Positions 1-9,499 of a stretch of 64,000 bases of DNA are shown here, piece after piece. The notes below the pieces were generated by a model. It saw nothing but the letters and a program-made list of their open reading frames with translations. It was not told where the DNA came from and did no database searches. A program made the position numbers and the translations under genes. How positions within the stretch are numbered: position 1 is the stretch's first letter; the number at the start of each line of letters is the position of its first letter. This stretch comes from Gnetum montanum (taxonomy: Eukaryota; Streptophyta; Gnetopsida; Gnetales; Gnetaceae), in assembly GCA_015680685.1 (NCBI GenBank), contig MNCI01015029.1, forward strand, positions 491,603 through 555,602. The letters run 5' to 3'.

Positions 1-19
1 TTACTGGGATCACCACACG

Positions 20-420
20 TAACGCAAGTGCTCGAAGTGGTCGTACTGAGGCACCTATTTAGCTTAAGTGTGATAAGCAGCCGATTCCTTAGCTAGCCGT
101 ACACACCCGTGGGTGCTCGTAACTAAGTCGTACTTATCACACGTTCTAGCCTAGCAATGAGTAGCTGATTCCTTGAATAGCCGTACACATTGAACTACCA
201 CTGGGATTACCAAGTGCAAAATCCTGGAATACGCTACAGGGTTACCAAGCAGCCAATGCTCGTAATCAAGTCGTACTCATGCATTGCGACAAGCAACCGA
301 TTTCTTGACTAGCCGTACACGTCCGTAGAAGCTCGTAATCAAGTCGTACTTGTGCACAACTTGGATTCAGGTTACAAGTTCATCTTTATTTCCATACACA
401 ACTTGGATTCAGGTTACAAG
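20..420 (-). repeat. Internal tandem repeats of LTR A1
   Basis: Three or four degenerate units contain AGCCGTACAC followed by GCTCGTAATCAAGTCGTACT (clearest at about 60-145, 160-275 and 290-350). A separate 24-bp segment starting CACAACTTGGATTCAGG is repeated exactly at 355-378 and 397-420, a 42-bp period. Both lie downstream of the TATA box in the transcript sense (R/U5). Confidence 0.65.
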
Positions 421-553
421 CTGTTCGAATAAAGAGCCATTCACTCTAGGACTCCTACTACGGGCACATGGGAAAAATTCTAACTCTGGAGTGATCAATC
501 TGCCAGAGCTTCACTACTTCTAGCCAGGATTGGGAAATGGAGGGAGTGTCACC

Positions 554-655
554 TCTTATTTATAGATATGACGGTGGACTGCGATATCGTGTACGCGATA
601 TCGTAGGGGAAGACACGATATCACGTACGCGATATCGCATGGGATGTGATATCGC
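554..655 (-). promoter_or_regulatory. LTR TATA box with upstream palindrome array
   Basis: Reading on the minus strand, five copies of the 8-bp palindrome CGATATCG or one-base variants (582-589, 596-603, 616-623, 630-637, 648-655) precede a TATA box at 554-566. This is the U3 promoter position of the LTR. A role as protein-binding sites is inference. Confidence 0.5.
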
Positions 656-677
656 GGCACATGCAGGTAGCGTCTCA

Positions 678-1712
678 TCACATATCAAAAGGTAATTCTG
701 ACCAAGAGACATCAGTGAGAATGGCTCCCATGTTTTTGTTGTTCAGTGCTTCCTCAATTTTCGTAGGATCATGAGTTAGCATTGGGTTTGTATCTTGAAG
801 TATGCTCATGGTTCCTTGATTAGGCTTAGAAAACTCAATTTCTGACCCTTGATCTATTCCTAAGTATGAGGAAGTAAGTGATGTTGTCGTATCCCCATGT
901 ATAATGATTTCACCGCCCTCATAAGGTACGTGGATATCTTGATGGATTAGTGAGGATACGGGTCCCAGTCGAGCTAGCCAAGGACATCCTAGAATCAGAT
1001 TAAACCCTGGCATTTCATCAACTACTACGAATTCAGCTGATGTGGGGAATTGGTCCCTTGCTATGAAATCTAAGGTAATCATACCTTTCACCACAACGTG
1101 GGAACCACTGAAGGATTTTAAGAAAGAGTTTTTTGTGGGCTGTATTTGTTCAGTAAGTCCCAGTTTTTCAATGATGGGAAAAGGTATTACGTTTTTCACC
1201 GCACTATCATTGATATGCACCCTTTGTATCTTGAAATGATCAACTTGTATCGTTATGAACATAGAGGCTATGGTGACTTCTCCTGTTTTCTCATCTAGCT
1301 TAATGTCATTAGCATGAAACTTTAGGGATGTGGTCTTTCATTCCTGAGGCTGCAGGGACAATACTGCATAAATGGATGGCTCATCTGTAGGAAGGTACTC
1401 ATTAACAGGAATCGAAGTCAGCATCCACATGAGAGCTTCGCGAAGTACTAGTGAAGTCATTACTAGGTTGTATAGGCTTAAGGAAGTATTCTTTTGTTTC
1501 AAGGCCTGTGTAACCTAGGTCAACACACTCGCTAGGTATTTACTATTTGGGACACATTTATCTATAGAGACTTGGTCCATTTGGCCCAGCATTCGTATTT
1601 CTCGTGGATGAATTTTTGCATTGGTAACTGAGGATGTTGGGTTTGGGACATGACCCATGACATTATCTTTGTTTTGATGACTTGTGCTAGCCTCATTAGT
1701 GGATGGAACCAT
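678..1712 (-). pseudogene. Family B retropepsin and upstream linker
   Basis: Aspartic protease part of a Ty3/gypsy polyprotein. The uninterrupted part (678-1262, 194 codons) has the flap and C-terminal hallmark GFNLILGCPWLARLG, and an active-site position reading NDSAVKN instead of the canonical D-T/S-G-A. The same frame can be followed upstream to about 1712 through stops. The 'stop' at 678-680 is the first triplet of LTR A1, so the reading frame is cut by that LTR and no RT follows. The plus-strand family B copy at 48430-48900 has the same domain. Probably non-functional. Confidence 0.8.
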
Positions 1713-1719
1713 GGGAACA

Positions 1720-2148
1720 ATGTTTAGCGGTATAGGCTTTGGTGGTTCTAGTTTGTGTTCATGATGTTCTCTTTCCAGGCACTCTCTTGTTAGCCTATCA
1801 GCAAGACGTTCTCGTAGGGGTCACGAGGGAATGGTAGTGGGTTGTGTGTCAGGGTGTTTTGGCACCCAAATCACAAAGGAAGTGGGTTGATTTTTAGATG
1901 GTGTGGTTGTTGCTACAACAGAAGGAGGTACGCAGATGAAAAATGGTTTTTGTGGCATGGGGAATGTGTTTGTCATAAAAGGAGTTTGAAGAGAGGTTGG
2001 TGTAGGTGTATTTTCAGAGGACCTGCAAATCACAAAAGGTTTTTGCGAGGTGTCTTGTCCGTTCTCTACACGGATAGTATTAATCACATATGGTGCATCA
2101 TTTTATTGAGAAGATCTTTGTAGACCCGCATGGGTTGGTTTTGGGGTC
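1720..2148 (-). pseudogene. Family B proline-rich linker between zinc knuckle and protease
   Basis: Coding-like minus-strand stretch with short repeats of the type PFVIC, PFFICVP and SFVIWVP, spaced by proline- and threonine-rich sequence. The same repeats (FVIKVP, FIIKVP, FFIRVP) occur at the same place in the plus-strand family B copy (about 47640-48000). This shows it is a real part of the polyprotein. The function of the linker is unknown. Confidence 0.6.
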
Positions 2149-3949
2149 TTACTGGGTTTGCCTTGTGAAATACAATTTCCCCCTATCTATCATGCACTGT
2201 ATATCCTGTTTCAAGGTGAAACAGTAATCAATTACATGACCACACCATTGGTGATATTCACAAAACCTATCCAACCTAAATCCTCTTGGATCACAAAATT
2301 GATCATGTTTTTGAGACACCGCTGGAGACATTTGTTTATGTTTGATTAATCCAGCCTTTAGAACTTGCTCAAGCAATTGTGAAGGCTTCATAGGCAAGGG
2401 TGTATATTGGGTAGGGTCCTTTTGTTCGAATGTACGAGCATGACCTGTGTTGGTGTTTCTATTTGATGAGGATTCGGGTGTAGGCGCTAGTGTGTTTCTT
2501 TCATGGCCATTTGGAGTAGTAGGTTATTTTCCTTTTTGTCCTAGATAGTTAGGTCGGGTTGTTTTTGCCACTGTTTCTATCGTTGTTTTGGATTTATCTT
2601 TTTCTTTGCTCGTATGTTGGTTTCTAAAGGTTGAATAAGCTGGTTTCTTACCTTTTTGCGCCACCTCTTCTATGTTCTTAATTTTCACAAATGCTTGGCT
2701 CAAAGTACGGGCATTTAAATAATAAATCTTTGACTTGATAAAGTCATTCACGGCTGCTTTAAGGATGGTAAGTAGATATGTTTCAAGGATGGGCTCATGA
2801 AGTTCTTTAGAGTTGCACTCCACCTTTGGATAAATTTTTGCACTGGTTCTAATGGTGCTTGTTTAATCTAAATCAAGCTATCTAGCGTAGCTTCAAGCTT
2901 TAAATTATATTTAAAATGGGTGACAAACTGTCGCAAAAAATATTCTAGAGAAGATATAGAACTACAGGGCAAAGCTCGGTACCAGTCTAATGCTTTTCCC
3001 ATTAAGGACATAGGAAACACATGTAGAATTACATGGGGCCATGCCTGAAGAAATAGACATTCTGTTTGAAATGTTACTAAGTGGGAATTTGGATCTTCCT
3101 TTCCATTGTATTTGGTTAGTTGGGGTAATGAGACTCCCTTTGACAAGGTTAGCGATGGAATCGAGGGGCTGATTGGATCATCTTGATAGAATTCTAGTAC
3201 CTTAATTTCCTTAGTGTTCACATTTTTAAGGTGCCTTATCTCCTCTCTTATCGAATGCATCATTTTCTTTGTGTCCGCCCACTCTTGGGCGGTAGGCAGA
3301 CTAGTGGGTTGAGTGGGTTGTAACTGATGATAATTTGATCGTTGTATTATTTGCAGAAAGGGAGACTGTTGAATTGTTGGTTGTTGTGGTGGAGTGATAT
3401 TTAGAGATGGGACCGTAGGATATGGTACATTGTGGTAAGTGGACTGGTGCTATTGAATAGCTGGTTGAACCCACTGCCCAACCATAGGTTGTGAGGTGAC
3501 ACCTTGAACATGTTGGATGGAAGTAATTAATGGTGCTTTTTGGATTTGCACTTGTGGTACATAATGGATGGTTGTAGACATTGGTATGATGGATGTCATC
3601 TCAATTACCTAAGGTTGGACAATTAAACTTGCATTAGTTTAAGGAGGGGGTTGTTGAGATTGTACTTGAGGGGTATGATGGAAGTGGACGTGTCAGATTG
3701 AATGCTGAGCTTGGAGAAGATGGGGATGGAGGTCAGTACTTCTTGTAGGGAGGCTGGTGGTCGAGTATTCATAGATAAAGGTGGAAGTATGGTTTCTTTC
3801 AGGAAAGGTTGGAATAATGAATTTGTATGGGAGTGGGGACTAATAGTATGATATAAATCTCCATGCTCAGATTGGGCTGCAAAGTCATCTTCCTCATCTT
3901 CACCCTGAGGCTCTATCTGAGGTGGTTGTAAGGCTTGGCTCCTCGCCAT
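2149..3949 (-). pseudogene. gag: Family B gag
   Basis: Capsid/nucleocapsid polyprotein of a Ty3/gypsy element. It starts at 3949 (MARSQALQPPQ, acidic N-terminus). The central Retrotrans_gag region (about 3263-2868) contains FPMSLMGKALDWYRALP and a FLRQFVTHFKYNLK block; the next segment (2823-2524) ends in a lysine-rich tail. The zinc knuckle at about 2300 reads CEYHQWCGHVIDYC (C-x2-H-x3-GH-x4-C). Several stops and frame changes, for example near 3620, 2865 and 2520, break it. Homologous gag lies on the plus strand at about 45722-47600. It lies just downstream of the LTR, primer site and leader, as expected. Confidence 0.85.
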
Positions 3950-4663
3950 GAGGAGTTGAGATATAAGTCGATGATGGTGTTTGGAAAGAGGGATTATATC
4001 AAATTTTTAGGGGATAAACTAATGACCTCCTTTATAAATAAGTTCATAGTCTCGCTTTGCTTCCCTCTCTACACGAACGATAGGCAAGTTGGCTTTGATG
4101 TGGACACAGATGAAGTTATACTATTTGGGTGTAAGAGTTGCATAAGTAGGGTATTGCCCTATAGCCTGAGTGATTGGCACATAGGGCCTTGGGGGTTTAT
4201 CTGCTCAATAATAGTTATGGGTTCCATAGCAGTCATAGGGTTCGAGGTTTCAACCCCAAAGTCAGAGATCTCTAGTGTAACTAGGTTAATCTAGGAGGAT
4301 TCCATAGTGAGTGTAAGTAAACTAGGCTGGATGAGTTTAGCGTGAGCAACTGGCAATGTGAACTAGCAGTGACGTGACTACCTACAATGTGAGTAGCTGC
4401 AGCATGACTAGTAGCGTGACTATCTGTAGCGTGAGCTAACTGCAGCTTGACTAACAGTGTGAGTAGCTGGAGTGTGAGCTAATTGCAACATGACTACCTA
4501 TAGCATGAGTAGTTCCAGCATGAGATATCTAGGGATAGGATGGGTAAGTCAAGATAGCGTATGTAAGTTAGTTGGATAAGCTAGGCTTTAGTCTCAGCAC
4601 TTCATCTGTGCAGCGTTTGGACAAGTAGCGTGATCACTGTTTTGATGGATAATAAACAAGTTA
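3950..4663 (-). repeat. Family B untranslated leader with short tandem repeats
   Basis: Between the primer site and gag. At about 4325-4530 a string of short units such as AGCGTGAGTAGCTG, AGCATGACTA and AGTGTGAGCTAA alternates, giving an irregular 10-15 bp periodicity. No gene is seen in the rest. This is the position of a retroelement leader and packaging region; that role is inference. Confidence 0.55.
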
Positions 4664-4682
4664 GGCCCTCCTTATAGCGCCA
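4664..4682 (-). promoter_or_regulatory. Family B primer binding site
   Basis: On the minus strand TGGCGCTATAAGGAGGGCC begins 6 nt after the LTR end (4689). The plus-strand B element has TGGCACTAGAAGGAGGACC at the same place (from 45391), so the site is conserved. I could not assign the tRNA. Confidence 0.7.
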
Positions 4683-4688
4683 ATTTAT

Positions 4689-6406
4689 TGTACTGACCTA
4701 AATCATTGGTGTAAGGCTAGAAGGGAAAACAAACATTGAAAGATCATTGGACTTACACAGCTGACCTTACCTTTGTGTGAGGGCAAGCTAGAAAAGGAAA
4801 CGAAGGCAAAGTGCCTTGGATGGTCTGCACGCAAATCAACCAAGGACTTCCCTGAGTGTAAACTATGGCCTGCGCTAGTGTTATCGTAACTAATGATGTA
4901 TGAAATGTAAATAGTAATGTACGAAATGCAAACAGAGCATATACAGAAACAGTGTTGCAAAAAAAACATGAGCTGAATGTAAAAAAATGTAAACAATATA
5001 ATGGCTAGAAAAATGAACTATATTATATTTCTTAGAAAAGATGTTCATTACTCAAAGCATAGCTACACGTGTGGATGGAAAGTCATGCTCCAAGCCCTGG
5101 GGTGATGTGTTTTAGAAGTGCTTGGATGCTAGGAGTCAAGTGTGCCCGAATGCCCAAGGATTACTGGTCTAAGTTTCCTAAGCCATCAACCTTCAAAATT
5201 ATTTATGTGAGTTGACAAGGTATTTACAGGGTTTAGCTAGGTTCAGGCATGGAATTCATGGATGGAATCAACGGTTGAAAGATGAGAAGAAAATGGATTG
5301 TGTGACATGTGTATGATGGATAGTTGTATGTGAGTTGGACATGTGCGGGCAAGCTACATTCTTAACCAGATGCACTGTATCTTACAACATGTGTTAGCTT
5401 ACTCAAGCTAGCTTACGCTCATGGAAGCACATACAATTTTGGAGCAAAAGATATTGGTGAGCTTAGAAATGATGAACATTTACAATGAAAATGATAATGT
5501 ACAACAATATAGATAAGCTCTGTCTCACTTAAAACTTGTCAATCCTTGAATTGACTACTGCAGGATGTTGATCTGAGTGGCTTTGTGGCTGTTTCAGGCA
5601 TCTTTGCTTCACTAGAGCTTCTAGCATGAGTTGATTTTGTCTTGGCATGTCCTCAGCATGATTTTGACATACTTTCGACCATGTGTGATTAGTACTCACA
5701 CTGCACTCATGTTGCACTCATGCTGCCAGCGTGACCTTAGCGCGAATGAGACAAAAATGACATATTTCACCCCAAATTTTGATTTTTGAAGTCTAGTTCT
5801 TGAGTACAACAATTTCCTGACTATGGTTAACCTTAACAGTGATCTAAAAATAAAAAACTAAGCTTGAAAGTAACTTTTTTTGAGCCACTTTTGATAGCTC
5901 ACGCTGGACTCACGCTGCCATTGTGACCACAGCGTGAGCTGTAAAAAGTTGTAATTTTGGACCTAAAATTTGGCATTTTGGAGGCTAGGATCCATAGTTG
6001 TCAAAATTTAACCTTGAGGATGACTTGTACCCTTGAAATCAAGTCATTTCAACTCACTTTTGAGCATCTAAAAGTTTCTCATACTGGACTCATGCTGCCA
6101 ACGTGACCTTAGCATGAGTGTCAGCATAAGTGTGAAAATGTGAACAATTTGTCTCAAAATTTAAATTCCTGAATGCTGAAACTTGGAGTGGATATCAGTG
6201 GCCCTTGAAGATGGCTTGCACCCTCAGATTTGGACAATTTTTTACTTGATTTTGAAGCTGTTTGGGTTGCTTACGGTGAGGGCAAGCTAGCTTGAGCAAG
6301 CTGAGCATGAGTTCCATGCCTTAGTCAAATTTTTGCTTCCCAAAAGCTAGAAAGGCTCTATATTGTTTTCATTTTGAAGTGTTAGGCCAAAATTAGTGGT
6401 TTTTCA
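4689..6406 (-). repeat. Family B LTR, copy B1 (5' LTR of the gag-protease element)
   Basis: On the minus strand it begins TGAAAAACCACTAATTTTGG at 6406 and ends GTCAGTACA at 4689 (1718 bp). The start matches the LTRs of the plus-strand B element (TGAAACACCACCAATTTTAG), and the primer site follows. Its U3 has three tandem units of about 185 bp. The outer flank at 6407 is the integrase end of the family A element, so this is a nested insertion there (candidate target duplication TCCCC, 6407-6411; the other side is lost). Confidence 0.75.
5700..6255 (-). repeat. Three ~185-bp tandem units with palindromic core in LTR B1
   Basis: Units start near 5700, 5886 and 6071. Each has a core like GGACTCACGCTGCCA-TGTGACC-AGCGTGAG followed by a diverged T/A-rich spacer. 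In the middle unit the arms AGCTCACGCTG (5896-5906) and CAGCGTGAGCT (5930-5940) are a perfect 11-bp inverted repeat. Confidence 0.7.
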
Positions 6407-6708
6407 TCCCCCATGATTAACTTAAAAAAAGGAGATTCAAAAAATTGAGCAAGGTCATCCATCCAAGGAGGTCTTTCTTCCAGTTGGTTGCTTGGGCTTA
6501 TGGAAAGGTTTTACTTTTTGTATGCTAACTAATTACTTTTTTTTATGCTTTTAGGTTTGTAGATCAACATGGCCTTAGCAGGAAATGTTTCATAAATGAT
6601 ATAAGGCCCTTCCCACAATGCTTGAAACCTAGTCTTTTGAGGTACGTGTGTGGGGTTCCAGTAAAGGACCTTATCTCTAGGTTGAAATTAAAACTTCTTT
6701 ATCCTATG
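6407..6708 (-). pseudogene. Family A integrase C-terminal end
   Basis: Minus-strand reading contains FQPRDKVLYWNPTH and then FQALWEGPYIIYETFPAKAM, the typical C-terminal integrase domain of Ty3/gypsy pol. It continues the integrase at 9500-10640 in the same frame once the 2.79-kb insert is removed. After MDDLAQFFESPFFK the frame meets the LTR B1 start at 6406. It carries at least two stops. Confidence 0.8.
6704..6708. repeat. Target site duplication CTATG, left
   Basis: CTATG directly left of TGTTGGCGACC; the identical 5 bp lies at 9495-9499 directly right of the TATCAACA end. It marks the 6709-9494 insertion. Confidence 0.85.
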
Positions 6709-7932
6709 TGTTGGCGACCATTTGGGACGCGACCACCAACGAGTGTCCTTGAATAGGATTTAGGTGCCTGCTGGTCTCTGGAAACACCAAGGCCCAGATA
6801 CCTCCAAATAACTCAGTGGTTAATGTGAGTATGTGTGTGTGCTGTTGCGGCGTGCGGTTGTGAGAAATGTGACAATTTCGTTGTGTGTGAACTACAAATG
6901 ACTTACCTTTAAAGAGATTCAGCCAACTTTGTCCAGTACTGTGAGTTATTGAAAGTTTCCTATTTTGTTCAAACTACCTAGTCTACGCGGTCCCTATAAT
7001 ACCTGCTTGTAACAAATAAAATTTTGCATAAACATTTGAGCACAACTCCGCAAATCTACTCCTAATTTTCCCCAGAGAGAGATATAGTTCCACAAGAAAA
7101 CTAGAAATAGAGCAAGATTCAATGGAAATAGACAGAAAAGAAAAGAAAGCAGATTTGTGTGGACCTCAAATATTTAAACAAGGTAAAATGACACGAGTAA
7201 ACACTTCGCAATAAAGCTATTCCAAATTCAATATCTACGAATTGTTCAAACTTCCAAGGCTCAACCAAGCAATATCTTCAAGACAATCCTACTGTGCTAC
7301 CAAAAATCGCTGCGTAAACTACCACGTACGAGACTCCACTTTGACTAGACAATAGATGCCAACGATTGCATTCAAACAGAACCTTTAAAAGACTTGACAA
7401 TTTCTGATTGAAATAACACGGAAAATCACTTTAAAGATAAAGAAGCTATTCTGGTCCCATCAAAATACCAAAGATTTTCTGAACCCTCTCGGCTACTAAA
7501 TTGTTCCACGGCGTGACTACAAACAGAGGCTCTCTTCCAACAACCCAATAGCAGTTCCCAAACGTTGCACAATAACGAAATTTACTACTAAAATGCTCTT
7601 AAGGCTTTAATTCACTAGCGCTTATATGGTAAAATTTTAACAGAAATTTCTATCGGGCAACAAGAACAATAAGAGCAATCTAAAAATCCCAAAATTACTC
7701 GCCAAGGATGATACTATCTAAACCACTAGCTAAGCAATTTAAACAAAACAAAAAATGAAATGCATAACTCACAGGTGCATGACAAAGAGGCTGAAATCTT
7801 TATTCTAGCAAATCATCTTGTAAACCACCTTCTTTACAAATCTTCCAAGTGTGATGATGATGCTCCTTGATGTCCTTTCTTCTCCTTTTTTTTGTATGAA
7901 AAGTGATCCCCCTCCCTCTTGATCCTTGAAGC

Positions 7933-8160
7933 CTATTTATAGGATTCCAAGGTAGGTAGGGAAGTTACATTTTTTAAAATATCTTACCTAACTTCTCTCC
8001 CAAGTAACTTGGACAACCAATAGGAGATTACTTACTAAATATCCTAGCTAACTTTACTCCCAAGTAACTTGCCCAACCAATAGGATATGAATTACCAAAC
8101 ATCCTAGCTAACTTTACTCCCAAGTAACTTGGCCAACAAGTTAGGAAGTATTTAACTTAA
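7933..8160 (-). promoter_or_regulatory. TATA box and three 60-bp promoter repeats with CCAAT boxes
   Basis: Three exact-length 60-bp units (7981-8040, 8041-8100, 8101-8160) begin ATCCTAGCTAACTTTACTCC or a variant. The first two contain ACCAATAGGA, which is a CCAAT box on the minus strand only as its complement ATTGG. They lie directly upstream of the TATA box (7933-7942) in the minus-strand sense, like LTR U3 enhancer repeats. Confidence 0.65.
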
Positions 8161-8260
8161 GAAGTTAGGAGGTTGGGGAATAAATAAATATTGTTTTGAA
8201 AATAATTCCATCAATCCCATATAATGGTTCACAACTATATCAATATGAAGCTCTTAATGT

Positions 8261-8326
8261 TTTAATAACAAGGCGATAATGCAACATTTACCTTGGAATA
8301 AATGTTGTTGATGCCTTGTTATTAAA
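8261..8326. repeat. Perfect foldback (hairpin)
   Basis: Arms TTTAATAACAAGGC (8261-8274) and GCCTTGTTATTAAA (8313-8326) are perfectly complementary. Inside them CAACATTTA (8282-8290) pairs with TAAATGTTG (8299-8307) around an 8-nt loop. It lies in the putative U3 of the 2.79-kb insertion. Confidence 0.7.
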
Positions 8327-8429
8327 TATAATATAAAAAATGACCGAAAGAAAAATCAAATTTGAACTTTAATCCCAAATGCAAGGGCGCTAGCCTTGGA
8401 ACAGTTATCAAATATTTGTGAAATATCCC

Positions 8430-9118
8430 GCTTCTATCCAGGATCGTTAGCAACCACCACCGTGAGAGAAGGCTCAGCAGCTGCATCCGGCATCGTTACT
8501 TCGTTGGATTACTGGAGGAAGATCTGGAAATGGACTTCATTCACAGGATAGATTTCCCTGAATCATAGGGTTTCAGTTGCAAGAACTATTTTATTTTGCC
8601 CCAAATTCGCCAGGGCTTCTTGCGCTTCCGTGTCTTTGTAAATTGTTCTTCCAAATTTCTGCCATTGATTTCAGGTTTTAGGGCCATTATGTCGTAGATC
8701 AATTGCTGCGGTAGAGCACCCTTTTGCTTTTGTTTTAGAACTTACTAGTGAAGATTTAGTGGCACGGCATCTGCGCGGAGGTCTCGGTAGCTCCGTTTGC
8801 CCTGACACAAGCAGCCAACGTTGTTTATGATTCACTGTTTGTTTTTTTTAAAATACCGATGTCTGTTTTTGGCTTATGCGGGGTGACACGCATCGCCGTC
8901 ATCAAAGGCAGGCAAATCAACTGCATAAACTTGAATTCGAATGTGAGTCCCTGCAAAAGAAATTTCAACATAATGTGGCCAGCAGAAATGCCGCTAGTTT
9001 GAGGTTAAAAGAACATTCGATTTTCTGTGTAACAAAAAACCATTTCAGGGTAAAAACCCTTGCATTCCTCTGCGTTAGGATTAACGCGATTCCTGCATTT
9101 TTTGTAATGAAAAACTAA
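8430..9118 (+). other. Gene-like, CpG-rich segment of unknown origin in the insertion
   Basis: This stretch is clearly less AT-rich than its surroundings. A plus-strand reading at 8876-9118 gives 80 residues whose first half is charged and coiled-coil-like (HRRHQRQANQLHKLEFECE, then SLQKKFQHNVASRNAASLRL). A separate short reading at about 8435-8550 contains TVREGSAAASGIVTSLDYW. I recognise no domain. It may be a captured host gene fragment with introns, or simply LTR sequence with chance open frames. There is no support from a known family. Confidence 0.3.
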
Positions 9119-9499
9119 TATTCTTTTGGATTATTTTTCTTTCTCCCGTCTGTCTTCCATTGTGCATAAGAGCTGGAACTGTGTTTGTTTTTTCTTTTGT
9201 CATAAAAACATTATTCACACCTTATTAACTTTGATATTTTCCTTGATTCCCCCATAAACAAGATCGGTTCTTTTACCTCTTCACTTATTTTTCATCCTTC
9301 ATTTTCCAAAGGAGCATGATAAATTTTCCTTATCATTAAAAAAAATTTATCTTCCTTTAACTATTCTTCTTAAATATCAAAGTATAAAATATCATTTAAA
9401 CACAAACACCATATATATTTCTCTTGAATATCCCTTGTGACTTATTCATATTTTATCATCTTGCTACTCCATGAGATGGCTAAATGTATCAACACTATG

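Larger units (their letters stand above)
1..680 (-). repeat. Family A LTR, copy A1 (young, cut by window edge)
   Basis: LTR of the TGATGA family on the minus strand; its first base is at 680 and it runs off the left edge. It shares with the other A copies the block around TTACTGGGATCACCA, the phrase GAAGTGGTCGTACT and an inverted TATA box (CTTATTTATAGAT, 554-566). Unlike the other copies it is rich in CpG, so it is probably the youngest A insertion here. It abuts the family B protease with no polypurine tract, which suggests integration into that gene (flank CATAT, 681-685) rather than a normal 3' LTR junction. The left junction lies outside the window, so a target duplication cannot be checked. 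Confidence 0.8.
6709..9494 (-). mobile_element. 2786-bp LTR-like insertion in the integrase gene
   Basis: The ends TGTTG...CAACA, 5-bp CTATG duplications on both sides and a minus-strand TATA box (CTATTTATAG, 7933-7942) fit a solo LTR or a non-autonomous LTR element oriented on the minus strand. I see no second LTR copy, primer site or pol inside, so a long solo LTR is the simplest reading. Removing it restores the interrupted integrase frame exactly (CCDH followed by RIKKF). It keeps many CpG sites, unlike its host, so it is much younger. Confidence 0.75.

Noticed and set aside
1042-2123. Plus-strand frames opposite the family B protease and linker
   Set aside because: The minus-strand reading is clearly retropepsin; these are antisense shadows.
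3935-4294. 119-codon plus-strand frame
   Set aside because: It overlaps the start of gag and the leader on the other strand and has no recognisable domain; a shadow.
6100-6420. Native 3' LTR of the family A element at 6406
   Set aside because: A purine stretch (ATGGGGGA) precedes it and looked like a PPT, but the LTR is family B by its start, primer site and gag, and family A has a further ORF between integrase and LTR.
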